In this document: positions 44,886 to 52,021 of the stretch, piece after piece
Layout: the number at the start of each line of letters is the position of its first letter
How positions within the stretch are numbered: position 1 is the stretch's first letter
Source of the DNA: an uncultured Porphyromonadaceae bacterium
Lineage (GTDB): Bacteria > Bacteroidota > Bacteroidia > Bacteroidales > Muribaculaceae
DNA: 64,000 bases
Direction: 5' to 3'
Assembly (NCBI GenBank): GCA_902461565.1
Contig: CABPYL010000014.1
Location: 4,969 to 68,968 of the forward strand
The notes under the pieces: generated by a model
The model's input: the letters and a program-made list of their open reading frames with translations, nothing else
Databases searched by the model: none
What the model was told of the DNA's origin: nothing
Translations under genes and position numbers: made by a program

Positions 44886-46184
44886 ATGGACTTTATAGAA
44901 GAACTTACATGGCGCGGCATGGTGCACAACGTGATGCCCGGCACTGCCGAGGAAATGCGCAAGGGCATGACCACCGGTTATCTCGGTATCGACCCCACCG
45001 CCGACAGCCTCCACATAGGCCACCTTGTAGGCGTGATGATGCTTAAACATCTCCAGCGCTGCGGCCACAAACCAATCGCACTCGTAGGCGGTGCCACCGG
45101 CATGATAGGCGACCCCTCCATGAAGAGCCAGGAACGCAAGCTGCTCGACGAGGACACCCTCCGCCACAACCAGGAAGCCATCAAGAAACAGCTCGCCAAA
45201 TTCCTCGACTTCGATTCCGACGCGCCCAACGCCGCCGTACTGGTCAATAACTACGACTGGATGAAGAACTTCTCGTTCCTCGAGTTCATCCGCGACGTAG
45301 GCAAACTCATCACCGTGAACTACATGATGGCAAAGGATTCCGTCAAGAAACGCCTGCAGGGCACCGAGACGGGACAGCAGGGCATGTCATTCACCGAATT
45401 CAGCTACCAGCTCGTCCAGGGATACGACTTCCTGCACCTCTACCAGGACATGGGCTGCCGCCTGCAGATCGGTGGTTCCGACCAGTGGGGCAACATCACC
45501 ACCGGCACCGAACTTATCCGACGCACCCTCGGCGGAGAGGCTTTCGCTCTCACCTGCCCTCTGATCACCAAAGCCGACGGCACCAAGTTCGGCAAAACCG
45601 AGAGCGGTAACGTGTGGCTCGATCCCAAACGCACTTCGCCCTATAAATTCTACCAGTTCTGGCTCAACGTGGCCGACGACGACGCCGAACGCTACATAAA
45701 AATCTTCACTACCCTGTCGAAAGAGGAAATCGACGCCCTGATTGAAGAACACCGCGCCGATCCCGGACGACGCGTGCTGCAGCGCCGTCTGGCGCAGGAA
45801 CTTACCACAATGGTACACAGCGCCGACGACCTCAAGGCAGCCGAGGAAGCATCGCAGATTCTGTTCAGCAACAAGGCCGCCGAAACACTCCACAACATCG
45901 ACGAGACTACCCTGCTCGACGTTTTCGAAGGCGTTCCGCAGTTCGAGGTGAGCCGAGCCGACATCGAGGCCGGTATACGTCTGGCCGATCTGCTTGTAGA
46001 AAAAGCTCCGGTATTCCCCTCCAAAGCCGAGATGCGCAAACTGGTGCAGCAGGGTGGCTTCTCTGTCAACAAAGAGAAAGTAGCCGATCCTATGGCCGTG
46101 GCGAGCACCGATATGCTGCTGAACGACAAATATATTATCGTTCAGCGCGGCAAAAAACAGTATTATCTTCTTATAGTACGCTGA
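44886..46184 (+). CDS. tyrS: Tyrosyl-tRNA synthetase
   Basis: 432 residues from MDFIEELTWRGMVHN; the open frame upstream overlaps cdd and lacks similarity. Class I signatures: HIGH at 'PTADSLHIGHLVGVMMLKH', 'QLVQGYDFLHLYQDMGCRLQ' with 'IGGSDQWGNITTG', and the KMSKS equivalent 'KADGTKFGKTESGNVWL'. The C-terminal S4 RNA-binding domain is present ('VQQGGFSVNKEKVADP'). A DUF2007 gene starts 1 bp after its stop. Confidence 0.95.
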   Translation: MDFIEELTWRGMVHNVMPGTAEEMRKGMTTGYLGIDPTADSLHIGHLVGVMMLKHLQRCGHKPIALVGGATGMIGDPSMKSQERKLLDEDTLRHNQEAIKKQLAKFLDFDSDAPNAAVLVNNYDWMKNFSFLEFIRDVGKLITVNYMMAKDSVKKRLQGTETGQQGMSFTEFSYQLVQGYDFLHLYQDMGCRLQIGGSDQWGNITTGTELIRRTLGGEAFALTCPLITKADGTKFGKTESGNVWLDPKRTSPYKFYQFWLNVADDDAERYIKIFTTLSKEEIDALIEEHRADPGRRVLQRRLAQELTTMVHSADDLKAAEEASQILFSNKAAETLHNIDETTLLDVFEGVPQFEVSRADIEAGIRLADLLVEKAPVFPSKAEMRKLVQQGGFSVNKEKVADPMAVASTDMLLNDKYIIVQRGKKQYYLLIVR

Positions 46185-46185
46185 T

Positions 46186-46404
46186 ATGGCAAACGATTTT
46201 GTTACCGCAGCCGAGTTCTCCAACGAACAGGAGGCATCCATCGCCGCAGGAATGTTGAAAAACAACGGTGTGGATGCCGTAGTGGACAGCAGCTATATGT
46301 CCACTCTCTATGGCGCAGGAAGCACTTGGGCGCCCGTGCGTGTCCTTGTACCATCCGACAAGCTCAACGAAGCCATCGCCCTCCTCAAGAATCACCTGGA
46401 CTGA
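46186..46404 (+). CDS. DUF2007 family small protein
   Basis: 72 residues. The pattern 'FSNEQEASIAAGMLKNNGVD' and 'WAPVRVLVPSDKLNEAIALL' fits the DUF2007 'putative signal transducing protein' family, a small ferredoxin-like domain of unknown role often next to lepB or tRNA synthetase genes. It is immediately downstream of tyrS. Confidence 0.8.
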   Translation: MANDFVTAAEFSNEQEASIAAGMLKNNGVDAVVDSSYMSTLYGAGSTWAPVRVLVPSDKLNEAIALLKNHLD

Positions 46405-46415
46405 CCGGAAACTGT

Positions 46416-46448
46416 TGTTGCTGATGTTCCGAAAGCACGTCAGCAACA
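46416..46448. promoter_or_regulatory. Hairpin in the leader of lepB
   Basis: A 12-bp stem with one G-U type pair (46416-46427 with 46437-46448) and a 9-nt loop, 24 bp before the lepB ATG. No T-run. A possible RNA stability or translation control element. Confidence 0.45.
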
Positions 46449-46472
46449 GCATTCGATTTAATATTTTTAATT

Positions 46473-47966
46473 ATGCCAGAAAACGACATAGCCGAAACAA
46501 AAAAGAGTTTCGCACAGGATTTTGTACAAAGGATAAAAGCCACAAAGAAAACACGATGGATCCGTTTCGGCATCGTGCTTGCGCTCTTTTTGGCCTGGTG
46601 CGTGTGGATGCGTACCTGGTGGTTGGCGCTGTTCGCTTTCCTGCTGTTCGACATTTATATTACCGGCTACATTCCATTCACATGGTGGAAAAAAAGCAAG
46701 AACAAGACCGTCCGTACGGTCATGAGCTGGGTAGATGCCATCGTGTATGCCCTCATCCTTGTGTTCTTCATCTTCCCTTTCGTGGGGCAGAATTACCAGA
46801 TACCCTCCAGCTCGCTTGAAAAAACCCTCCTGACGGGCGACTATCTGTGGGTAAATAAATTTGTGTACGGACCCCGCGTTCCTATGACGCCCGTGCATTT
46901 CCCCTTGGTGCACAACAACTTTATGGGCATCAAGAGCTACCTCGACTCGCCTTCCGTACCTTACCGCCGCCTTGCCGGCCTGCGCGATGTTGAAGAAGGC
47001 GACATCGTGGTGTTCAACTTCCCCGCAGGTGATACCGTGGCCACCAATTTCGAGGAATCTCCCCGCTACTACGAAACACTCGTGCGCGAGTATGGCCGCG
47101 ACGCAATCAAGGCCAACAAGGATGTGTTCGGCGATGTTATCTATCGCCCTGTCGACCGCCGCACGCACTTCGTGAAACGCGCCGTGGGCCTGCCAGGGCA
47201 ACGCCTGCGCATAGCCAATGATACCCTGTACATCGACGGCGTGGCACGCGAGTTCCCCGAAAACGTGCAGTTCAACTACATTTTCACCTCGCCGGCACCC
47301 ATCACCGCCGAACGTCTGCGCCAGCTCGGTATCACCGGAAGCGATGTTTCCGAATACGCTCCCGGCACACAGTCGCACGCCAATCTGCTATCGTTCTTCC
47401 CCGGGGCTTCGGCATCCTCCACGGTATACGTGGCACCCCTGACATCCGCCATGATTGACGAGATGACAGCCGCAGGCGAAATCACCGGCATTCTCAAGTT
47501 CCGCGAGGTGCTGAAATATTTCACCGACGGCAGCGCAAACGCCGACATCTTCCCATTCGGAAGCGACGCCGACTGGACTCTTTCCGACTACGGCGGCAAG
47601 GATGGCCTGTACATTCCGCGCAAGGGCTCCACAATTACCCTGAATCCTTACAGCTGGAAGATCTACAACCGCGTCATTCGCAACTACGAAGGACATGCCG
47701 ACGCATATCTGGACGAGGCCACGGGCAAGGTGATTATCGACGGAAAACCGGCCGATTACTATACCTTCGCGATGGACTATTACTTTATGATGGGCGATAA
47801 CCGCGACCTCTCGCAGGACTCGCGCTTCTGGGGTTTCGTTCCCGAGGACCATATTGTGGGCACACCCATGATTGTGCTGATATCATTCGACCGCGACCGC
47901 GGTCTCTTCGACGGCAAGATACGCTTCAACCGCATCCTGCGCGATGCCAATCCCGACAAAAAGTGA
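46473..47966 (+). CDS. lepB: Signal peptidase I (long Bacteroidetes form)
   Basis: 497 residues. Cleaves signal peptides of exported proteins on the outer face of the inner membrane. N-terminal TM helices (about 30-48, 49-68 and 84-104) are followed by catalytic Ser114 in 'QIPSSSLEKTLLTGD' and Lys235 in 'RRTHFVKRAVGLPGQ'. The conserved box 'MMGDNRDLSQDSRFWGFVPE' is near the end. The 200-residue insert between Lys and the last box is usual in Bacteroidetes. The next gene starts with GTG overlapping its stop. Confidence 0.93.
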   Translation: MPENDIAETKKSFAQDFVQRIKATKKTRWIRFGIVLALFLAWCVWMRTWWLALFAFLLFDIYITGYIPFTWWKKSKNKTVRTVMSWVDAIVYALILVFFIFPFVGQNYQIPSSSLEKTLLTGDYLWVNKFVYGPRVPMTPVHFPLVHNNFMGIKSYLDSPSVPYRRLAGLRDVEEGDIVVFNFPAGDTVATNFEESPRYYETLVREYGRDAIKANKDVFGDVIYRPVDRRTHFVKRAVGLPGQRLRIANDTLYIDGVAREFPENVQFNYIFTSPAPITAERLRQLGITGSDVSEYAPGTQSHANLLSFFPGASASSTVYVAPLTSAMIDEMTAAGEITGILKFREVLKYFTDGSANADIFPFGSDADWTLSDYGGKDGLYIPRKGSTITLNPYSWKIYNRVIRNYEGHADAYLDEATGKVIIDGKPADYYTFAMDYYFMMGDNRDLSQDSRFWGFVPEDHIVGTPMIVLISFDRDRGLFDGKIRFNRILRDANPDKK

Positions 47967-48553
47967 GCAGAGCTCCGTTGGCCGTGCTGCCCCCACGCCT
48001 GTTCGCCGCATCGGAGTACTACGACGTCATGTCGCGCTATCAGGCTGTGTACATCGATTACGGCATGCGCTATAACAAACGCGACAAGGCCGTACACCGC
48101 TACGACATTGCCGACACTCGCGGACGCCTCGCGCTTACGGTGCCCGTGAGCCGTCCCGAGGGATTCTCCTCGGGCTGCCTGCGGTGGTGCGATGTTACGG
48201 TATCGGCTCACGGCAGATGGTGGGAGGTACAGCCGGTGGCTCTCGAATCGGCCTACGGAGGCACGCCCTTCTTCGAATATTACATCGACCGCCTGATGCC
48301 ACTGTTTGCGCCACGTACGCCCGGAAACGATGAAACGATAACTTCTCTGTGCCGACGCGCCGACGCGGCTATACGCGCGATTTTAGGCCTCAAAACATAT
48401 ATCCTCGCCGAACTTCCCGACGGTGTCCCCTTCGATGATTACCGTACTGCCCCGATGCCCGCTCCCGCACCTTACAGGCAGTTGCGTCAGGCCGACCTTG
48501 GATTCATTTCGGGACTGTCGGTACTCGACCGCATTTTCAACACGGGCCGCTGA
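47963..48553 (+). CDS. WbqC-like family protein, GTG start
   Basis: 196 residues, starting with GTG that overlaps the lepB TGA (GTGA), so translationally coupled. The sequence 'VLPPRLFAASEYYDVMSRYQ', 'QPVALESAYGGTPFFEYYID' and 'LGLKTYILAELPD' matches the WbqC family, which is often downstream of lepB in Bacteroidetes. WbqC proteins occur in polysaccharide loci, but the reaction is not established. Confidence 0.8.
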   Translation: MSRAPLAVLPPRLFAASEYYDVMSRYQAVYIDYGMRYNKRDKAVHRYDIADTRGRLALTVPVSRPEGFSSGCLRWCDVTVSAHGRWWEVQPVALESAYGGTPFFEYYIDRLMPLFAPRTPGNDETITSLCRRADAAIRAILGLKTYILAELPDGVPFDDYRTAPMPAPAPYRQLRQADLGFISGLSVLDRIFNTGR

Positions 48554-48575
48554 CGGCTCCGAAAAACCATAAGCG

Positions 48576-49343
48576 ATGCAGAACAAAACTATCTTCATTA
48601 CCGGCGGCGCCACCGGCATCGGTGCCGCTACCGTGCGTAAATTCATTGCCGAAGGCTGGAACGTCGGTTTTATGGACTTCAACAGCGTGGTAAGCGAGCG
48701 CCTTGCAGAAGAAATCGGCGAGCCCGACCGCCTGTTGTTCACCGCCGGCGACACACGTCGCCGCGAGCACATCCATGCCGCCGTACAGGCAACGGTAGAA
48801 CGCTTCGGCGCGCTGGACTCTGTATTTGCCAACGCCGGCATACACCGCCGCAACACCATACTGGATATTTCCGACGAAGAACTGAAACAGGTTATCGACA
48901 CCAACATATACGGCACCGTCAACACCCTCCGCGAGGCTGTACCGCACATCATCCGCGCAGGAGGAGGTTCGGTTGTTATCAACGCCTCCGACCAGTGGTA
49001 TGTCGGCAAGGCCCACAGCTTCGCCTACGGCCTGACAAAAGGCGCACTGGGCCAGATTACACGCAGCCTGTCCATCGACCTGGGACCGCACAACATCCGC
49101 GTGAACGCCGTATGTCCCGGCACAATCCACACTCCCCTGGTCGACGCGCTTTTCGAGAAATTTGCCGAGACCGATGGCAAGACCATTGATGAATACTGGC
49201 AGGAAGAAAACGCCCTCTACGCACGCGGCAGTGTGGGAAAGCCGGAGGAAGTGGCCGAACTGGTATTCTTCCTCGCAAGCGACAAAGCCTCGTTCTGCAC
49301 CGGAGGCCACTATCTTGTAGACGGCGGCCTCGTTGCCAGATAG
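48576..49343 (+). CDS. Short-chain dehydrogenase/reductase
   Basis: 255 residues. Rossmann start 'IFITGGATGIGAATVRKF', 'ANAGIHRRNT', catalytic Ser in 'VVINASDQWYVGKAH' and the 'YGLTKGALGQITRSLSIDLG' box (Tyr-x3-Lys), then 'VNAVCPGTIHTPLVD'. NAD(P)-dependent; the closest types act on sugar acids or 2-keto-deoxy sugars, but the substrate is not assignable. It follows wbqC by 22 bp. Confidence 0.88.
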   Translation: MQNKTIFITGGATGIGAATVRKFIAEGWNVGFMDFNSVVSERLAEEIGEPDRLLFTAGDTRRREHIHAAVQATVERFGALDSVFANAGIHRRNTILDISDEELKQVIDTNIYGTVNTLREAVPHIIRAGGGSVVINASDQWYVGKAHSFAYGLTKGALGQITRSLSIDLGPHNIRVNAVCPGTIHTPLVDALFEKFAETDGKTIDEYWQEENALYARGSVGKPEEVAELVFFLASDKASFCTGGHYLVDGGLVAR

Positions 49344-49377
49344 ATATTCATCACACCCGCATATAGATATCATTATC

Positions 49378-50448
49378 ATGAAAAAGCTATTCGCCACAAT
49401 CGCTGCCGTCGGTGTATGCGTGTGCGCCTTCGCTCAAGACCGCGCCGACCGCCAACAACTCGACAACCCCGGGTCGTTCACTATGATACTGCTCGGCGAT
49501 CCTCAGGGATATATCAAATACGACATCAATCAGCCGCTCTTCGAGCTGCAGACCGCGTGGATTGCAGACAACATAGACAATCTCAACATAAAGGCCGTTC
49601 TATGCACAGGCGACCTTGTCGAACAGAACGACAACCTCGTCCGCAACAGGAAAATGCTCAACCAGACCTCCCGCGAAATGTGGCAGGAAGTGTCGCGGGC
49701 TTTCGGGCGCCTCGACAATAAGGTCCCTTACATTATATCTGCCGGAAACCATGAATACGGATACCGCCACTCCGAAAACGGGAATACTCATTTCCCTGAG
49801 TATTTCCCCATAGAACGCAATAAGGCGTGGTACGACTGCGCCGTAGCCGTATTTCCCAATCGGTCGGGAGTTGAATCGCTCGAGAACGCAGCGTTCGAAT
49901 TCGAAACACCCTCGTGGGGAAAAATTCTTGTGATATGTAACGAATTCGCACCCCGTGATGAAGTACTTGCCTGGACAGCCTCTTTGGCGGACAGCGACCG
50001 TTACAAGGACCATAAAGTTATCTATATGACACACTCTCTGCTTGAGGAGCGTACCGCCAGTTATACCGACAACGAGCCTTACACGATATCCCCGCGCAAC
50101 TGGGGTAAACAGGTGTGGGAGAAACTGCTCAAACCATCCAGAAACATAGTCCTCGCCATCTGCGGACACACCGGACACCCCGGCGACTTCGAGGATTCTG
50201 TAGCATATCGTGTAGATGATAATTCGATAGGCAAAGGCCTGCATCAGATGATGTTCAATGTACAGGTACTCGGCGGTGGATGGGAAGGAAACGGCGGCGA
50301 CGGCTGGCTCCGTATTCTCGAATTCAAACCGGATGGAAAGACAATATCCGTAAAAACATATTCGCCCCTTTTCGGAATCTCCAACGCTACCAAACACCTG
50401 GCCCACCGCACCGGCGCATGCGACCGGTTCGACATCGTTGTGGAATAG
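49378..50448 (+). CDS. Exported calcineurin-like metallophosphoesterase
   Basis: 356 residues from the internal Met that starts the signal peptide MKKLFATIAAVGVCVCAFAQ. Metal-binding motifs run in order: 'LLGDPQGY' (D-x-H position is D-P-Q, so the first motif is altered), 'LCTGDLVEQND' (GD), 'SAGNHEYGYR' (GNHE), 'IYMTHSLLEE' and 'ICGHTGH' (GHxH-like). The first Asp-x-His changed to Asp-x-Gln is common in a subgroup. Substrate unknown; acts outside the inner membrane. The gene ends at the hairpin at 50469-50503. Confidence 0.85.
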   Translation: MKKLFATIAAVGVCVCAFAQDRADRQQLDNPGSFTMILLGDPQGYIKYDINQPLFELQTAWIADNIDNLNIKAVLCTGDLVEQNDNLVRNRKMLNQTSREMWQEVSRAFGRLDNKVPYIISAGNHEYGYRHSENGNTHFPEYFPIERNKAWYDCAVAVFPNRSGVESLENAAFEFETPSWGKILVICNEFAPRDEVLAWTASLADSDRYKDHKVIYMTHSLLEERTASYTDNEPYTISPRNWGKQVWEKLLKPSRNIVLAICGHTGHPGDFEDSVAYRVDDNSIGKGLHQMMFNVQVLGGGWEGNGGDGWLRILEFKPDGKTISVKTYSPLFGISNATKHLAHRTGACDRFDIVVE

Positions 50449-50468
50449 AACCATAGGATATAATCACA

Positions 50469-50503
50469 CGCATGGCCACTGTCTTGCGGACGGTGGCCAT
50501 GCG
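50469..50503 (+). terminator. Hairpin terminator after the metallophosphoesterase gene
   Basis: A perfect 11-bp GC-rich stem (50469-50479 with 50493-50503) and a 13-nt loop. No clear T-run, but it is the only terminator-like structure at the end of the cdd-tyrS-lepB run. Confidence 0.65.
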
Positions 50504-50612
50504 GCTATGTAACCGGAGAGAACAATGGTTATAATGGCAGTAAAGGATTCAGATAAGCTCGGATATATTAAGAGACCTTAGGTTATAATGTCGTAGCGGC
50601 TACATGGTCGGG

Positions 50613-51266
50613 CTATCTAAGACTGCGGAACAGGGAATCGGCCTCCTGCCGGTGGTCGCCTTCGATAGTTCTGAACTGTTCGAGGTATTCGAGGGCCGTT
50701 GTGGTATCGCCCATAGCGACAAGTACCTGTATACGGTACCAGCGCAAGTTATAGAGATCCATTTCGGCAATCTGTTTCTTATATTCTTCGCGTTCGGTGG
50801 GAGCCTGCAGCGCCTCTATCGCTGCAATCTCACCGGAACACTCACCTATCAGCATCTCAATGCGTTCGGCAGCTCCTTTAAAGTCGCCGCTCGCAACGCA
50901 GCTGTCCGGACCGGCGAATCCGGATGCCGAACGGAACACCGCAGATGCGGCAACGCCCGGACGAAGCATATTTTCCTCCGAATTGTATTTATGAGGGACA
51001 CCGACAAGAATGCAGGCAAGTACGCTCGCTGCGGCACCAGCACCAATCCACAACCTGCGGCGACGTGCGCGACGGTATTCGGCATCCCACATAGACATCT
51101 GACCGTATTTGCTGCGGCGGCGCTTCAGTGAATCGGCAATCGCAATGGTCAGTTCGTAGTCCTTGCGCAGCCTTTCGTCGGTACGCAAATCATCTTCGAA
51201 ACATATCCGCTCGTCGGAATCCATTTCGTTGCGCACATATCGGTCGATTCTGTCCTGCATAGTCAT
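50613..51266 (-). CDS. Single-TM anti-sigma-like protein with C-terminal TPR-like domain
   Basis: 217 residues (Met3 at 51260 is an alternative start). The cytoplasmic N-terminal part (1-70: 'IDRYVRNEMDSDERICFEDD', 'LRKDYELTIAIADSLKRRR') looks like Bacteroidetes anti-sigma regions that hold an ECF factor. There is a basic stop 'RRARRRRLWIG', one TM helix at about 72-90, then a periplasmic domain of about 125 residues ('SGDFKGAAERIEMLIGE', 'RIQVLVAMGDTTTALEYLEQ') with TPR-like helix pairs. No zinc finger. It lies 140 bp downstream of the ECF sigma gene, with a structured gap between them. The anti-sigma role is inferred from layout and position. Confidence 0.6.
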   Translation of the reverse strand: MTMQDRIDRYVRNEMDSDERICFEDDLRTDERLRKDYELTIAIADSLKRRRSKYGQMSMWDAEYRRARRRRLWIGAGAAASVLACILVGVPHKYNSEENMLRPGVAASAVFRSASGFAGPDSCVASGDFKGAAERIEMLIGECSGEIAAIEALQAPTEREEYKKQIAEMDLYNLRWYRIQVLVAMGDTTTALEYLEQFRTIEGDHRQEADSLFRSLR

Positions 51267-51344
51267 AATAATCGCTCTATACTCTTAATGACAAAATCCC
51301 CGAAAAGTAACCCTTAATAAATATTAAAAAAATCCAACAAGGTT

Positions 51345-51402
51345 GTCTACTTCCAGAGAGAGAATAAGATAATGCGCGCAGTGCGTACATTATTAGGTAG
51401 AC
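51345..51402. promoter_or_regulatory. Nested inverted repeats between sigma and anti-sigma genes
   Basis: Outer arms gtctac/gtagac (51345-51350, 51397-51402) and inner arms ataatg/cattat (51369-51374, 51388-51393). Could attenuate transcription from sigma into anti-sigma. The rest of the 140-bp gap is AT-rich and includes 'CCCGAAAAGTAACCC' at about 51298-51313, a possible ECF promoter half. Confidence 0.4.
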
Positions 51403-51406
51403 ATAT

Positions 51407-52018
51407 TTACGCCAGGGCGGTGAGGACGAGCTGTTTTAGGCGCCCTATGCACTTCGATTTACTGGATTTAAGACCGGTGATGGTCTGGCGCATGCCGCGG
51501 ATGCTGATTATCTCGGCGAGGCTGCGGCCATCCACATAGAAAAGTGTAAGAATCTGCTTGCATGCCGGCGGCAACCTGTCTATGCACATGTCAACCACCT
51601 GACGACGATAACTGTCGTCGGTAACGTCCTCGGCCACGCCGGAAACGATTTCGAGCGGTACTTTCCGCTCCACAGGCGCTTCTCTGCGACATTGCTCGAG
51701 GTTTTTGTTGCGGGCCACTGCAACAATATATGTGGCCAGCGACGACCGCATCGGCCCGCGGCAACCGTCGCGGTCCTCACACCACACCTCGCCGCCGTTT
51801 AGAAAGATACGCCCGTTCTCCACATTCGTCCACAGCACAAACAATGCGTCATGAAACAAATCCTCCGGCTGCTCTGCACTCTCGCCCGACACAGAAATCA
51901 CTCCGCCGCTGTTTTTCATGAAGTATGCGCGCATCTGGCGGTAAAAATTTCTGATTGCCTTCTTGTCGTCGGCAAGAAACGCTTCAATAGCCTCGCGGTC
52001 GGTGATTTTCTTTGTCAT
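51407..52018 (-). CDS. ECF-type RNA polymerase sigma factor
   Basis: 203 residues. Region 2 covers about residues 10-110 ('EAIEAFLADDKKAIRNFYRQ', 'EDLFHDALFVLWTNVENGR', 'ATYIVAVARNKNLEQCRRE') and region 4 about 140-200 ('CIDRLPPACKQILTLFYVDG', 'RSLAEIISIRG', 'SSKSKCIGRLKQLV'). No sigma 3 region. The gene starts 3 bp after the stop of the CHAT gene, so it is in one operon with the proteases. It probably directs polymerase to its own operon or to a stress regulon. Confidence 0.88.
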   Translation of the reverse strand: MTKKITDREAIEAFLADDKKAIRNFYRQMRAYFMKNSGGVISVSGESAEQPEDLFHDALFVLWTNVENGRIFLNGGEVWCEDRDGCRGPMRSSLATYIVAVARNKNLEQCRREAPVERKVPLEIVSGVAEDVTDDSYRRQVVDMCIDRLPPACKQILTLFYVDGRSLAEIISIRGMRQTITGLKSSKSKCIGRLKQLVLTALA

Positions 52019-52021
52019 GTA

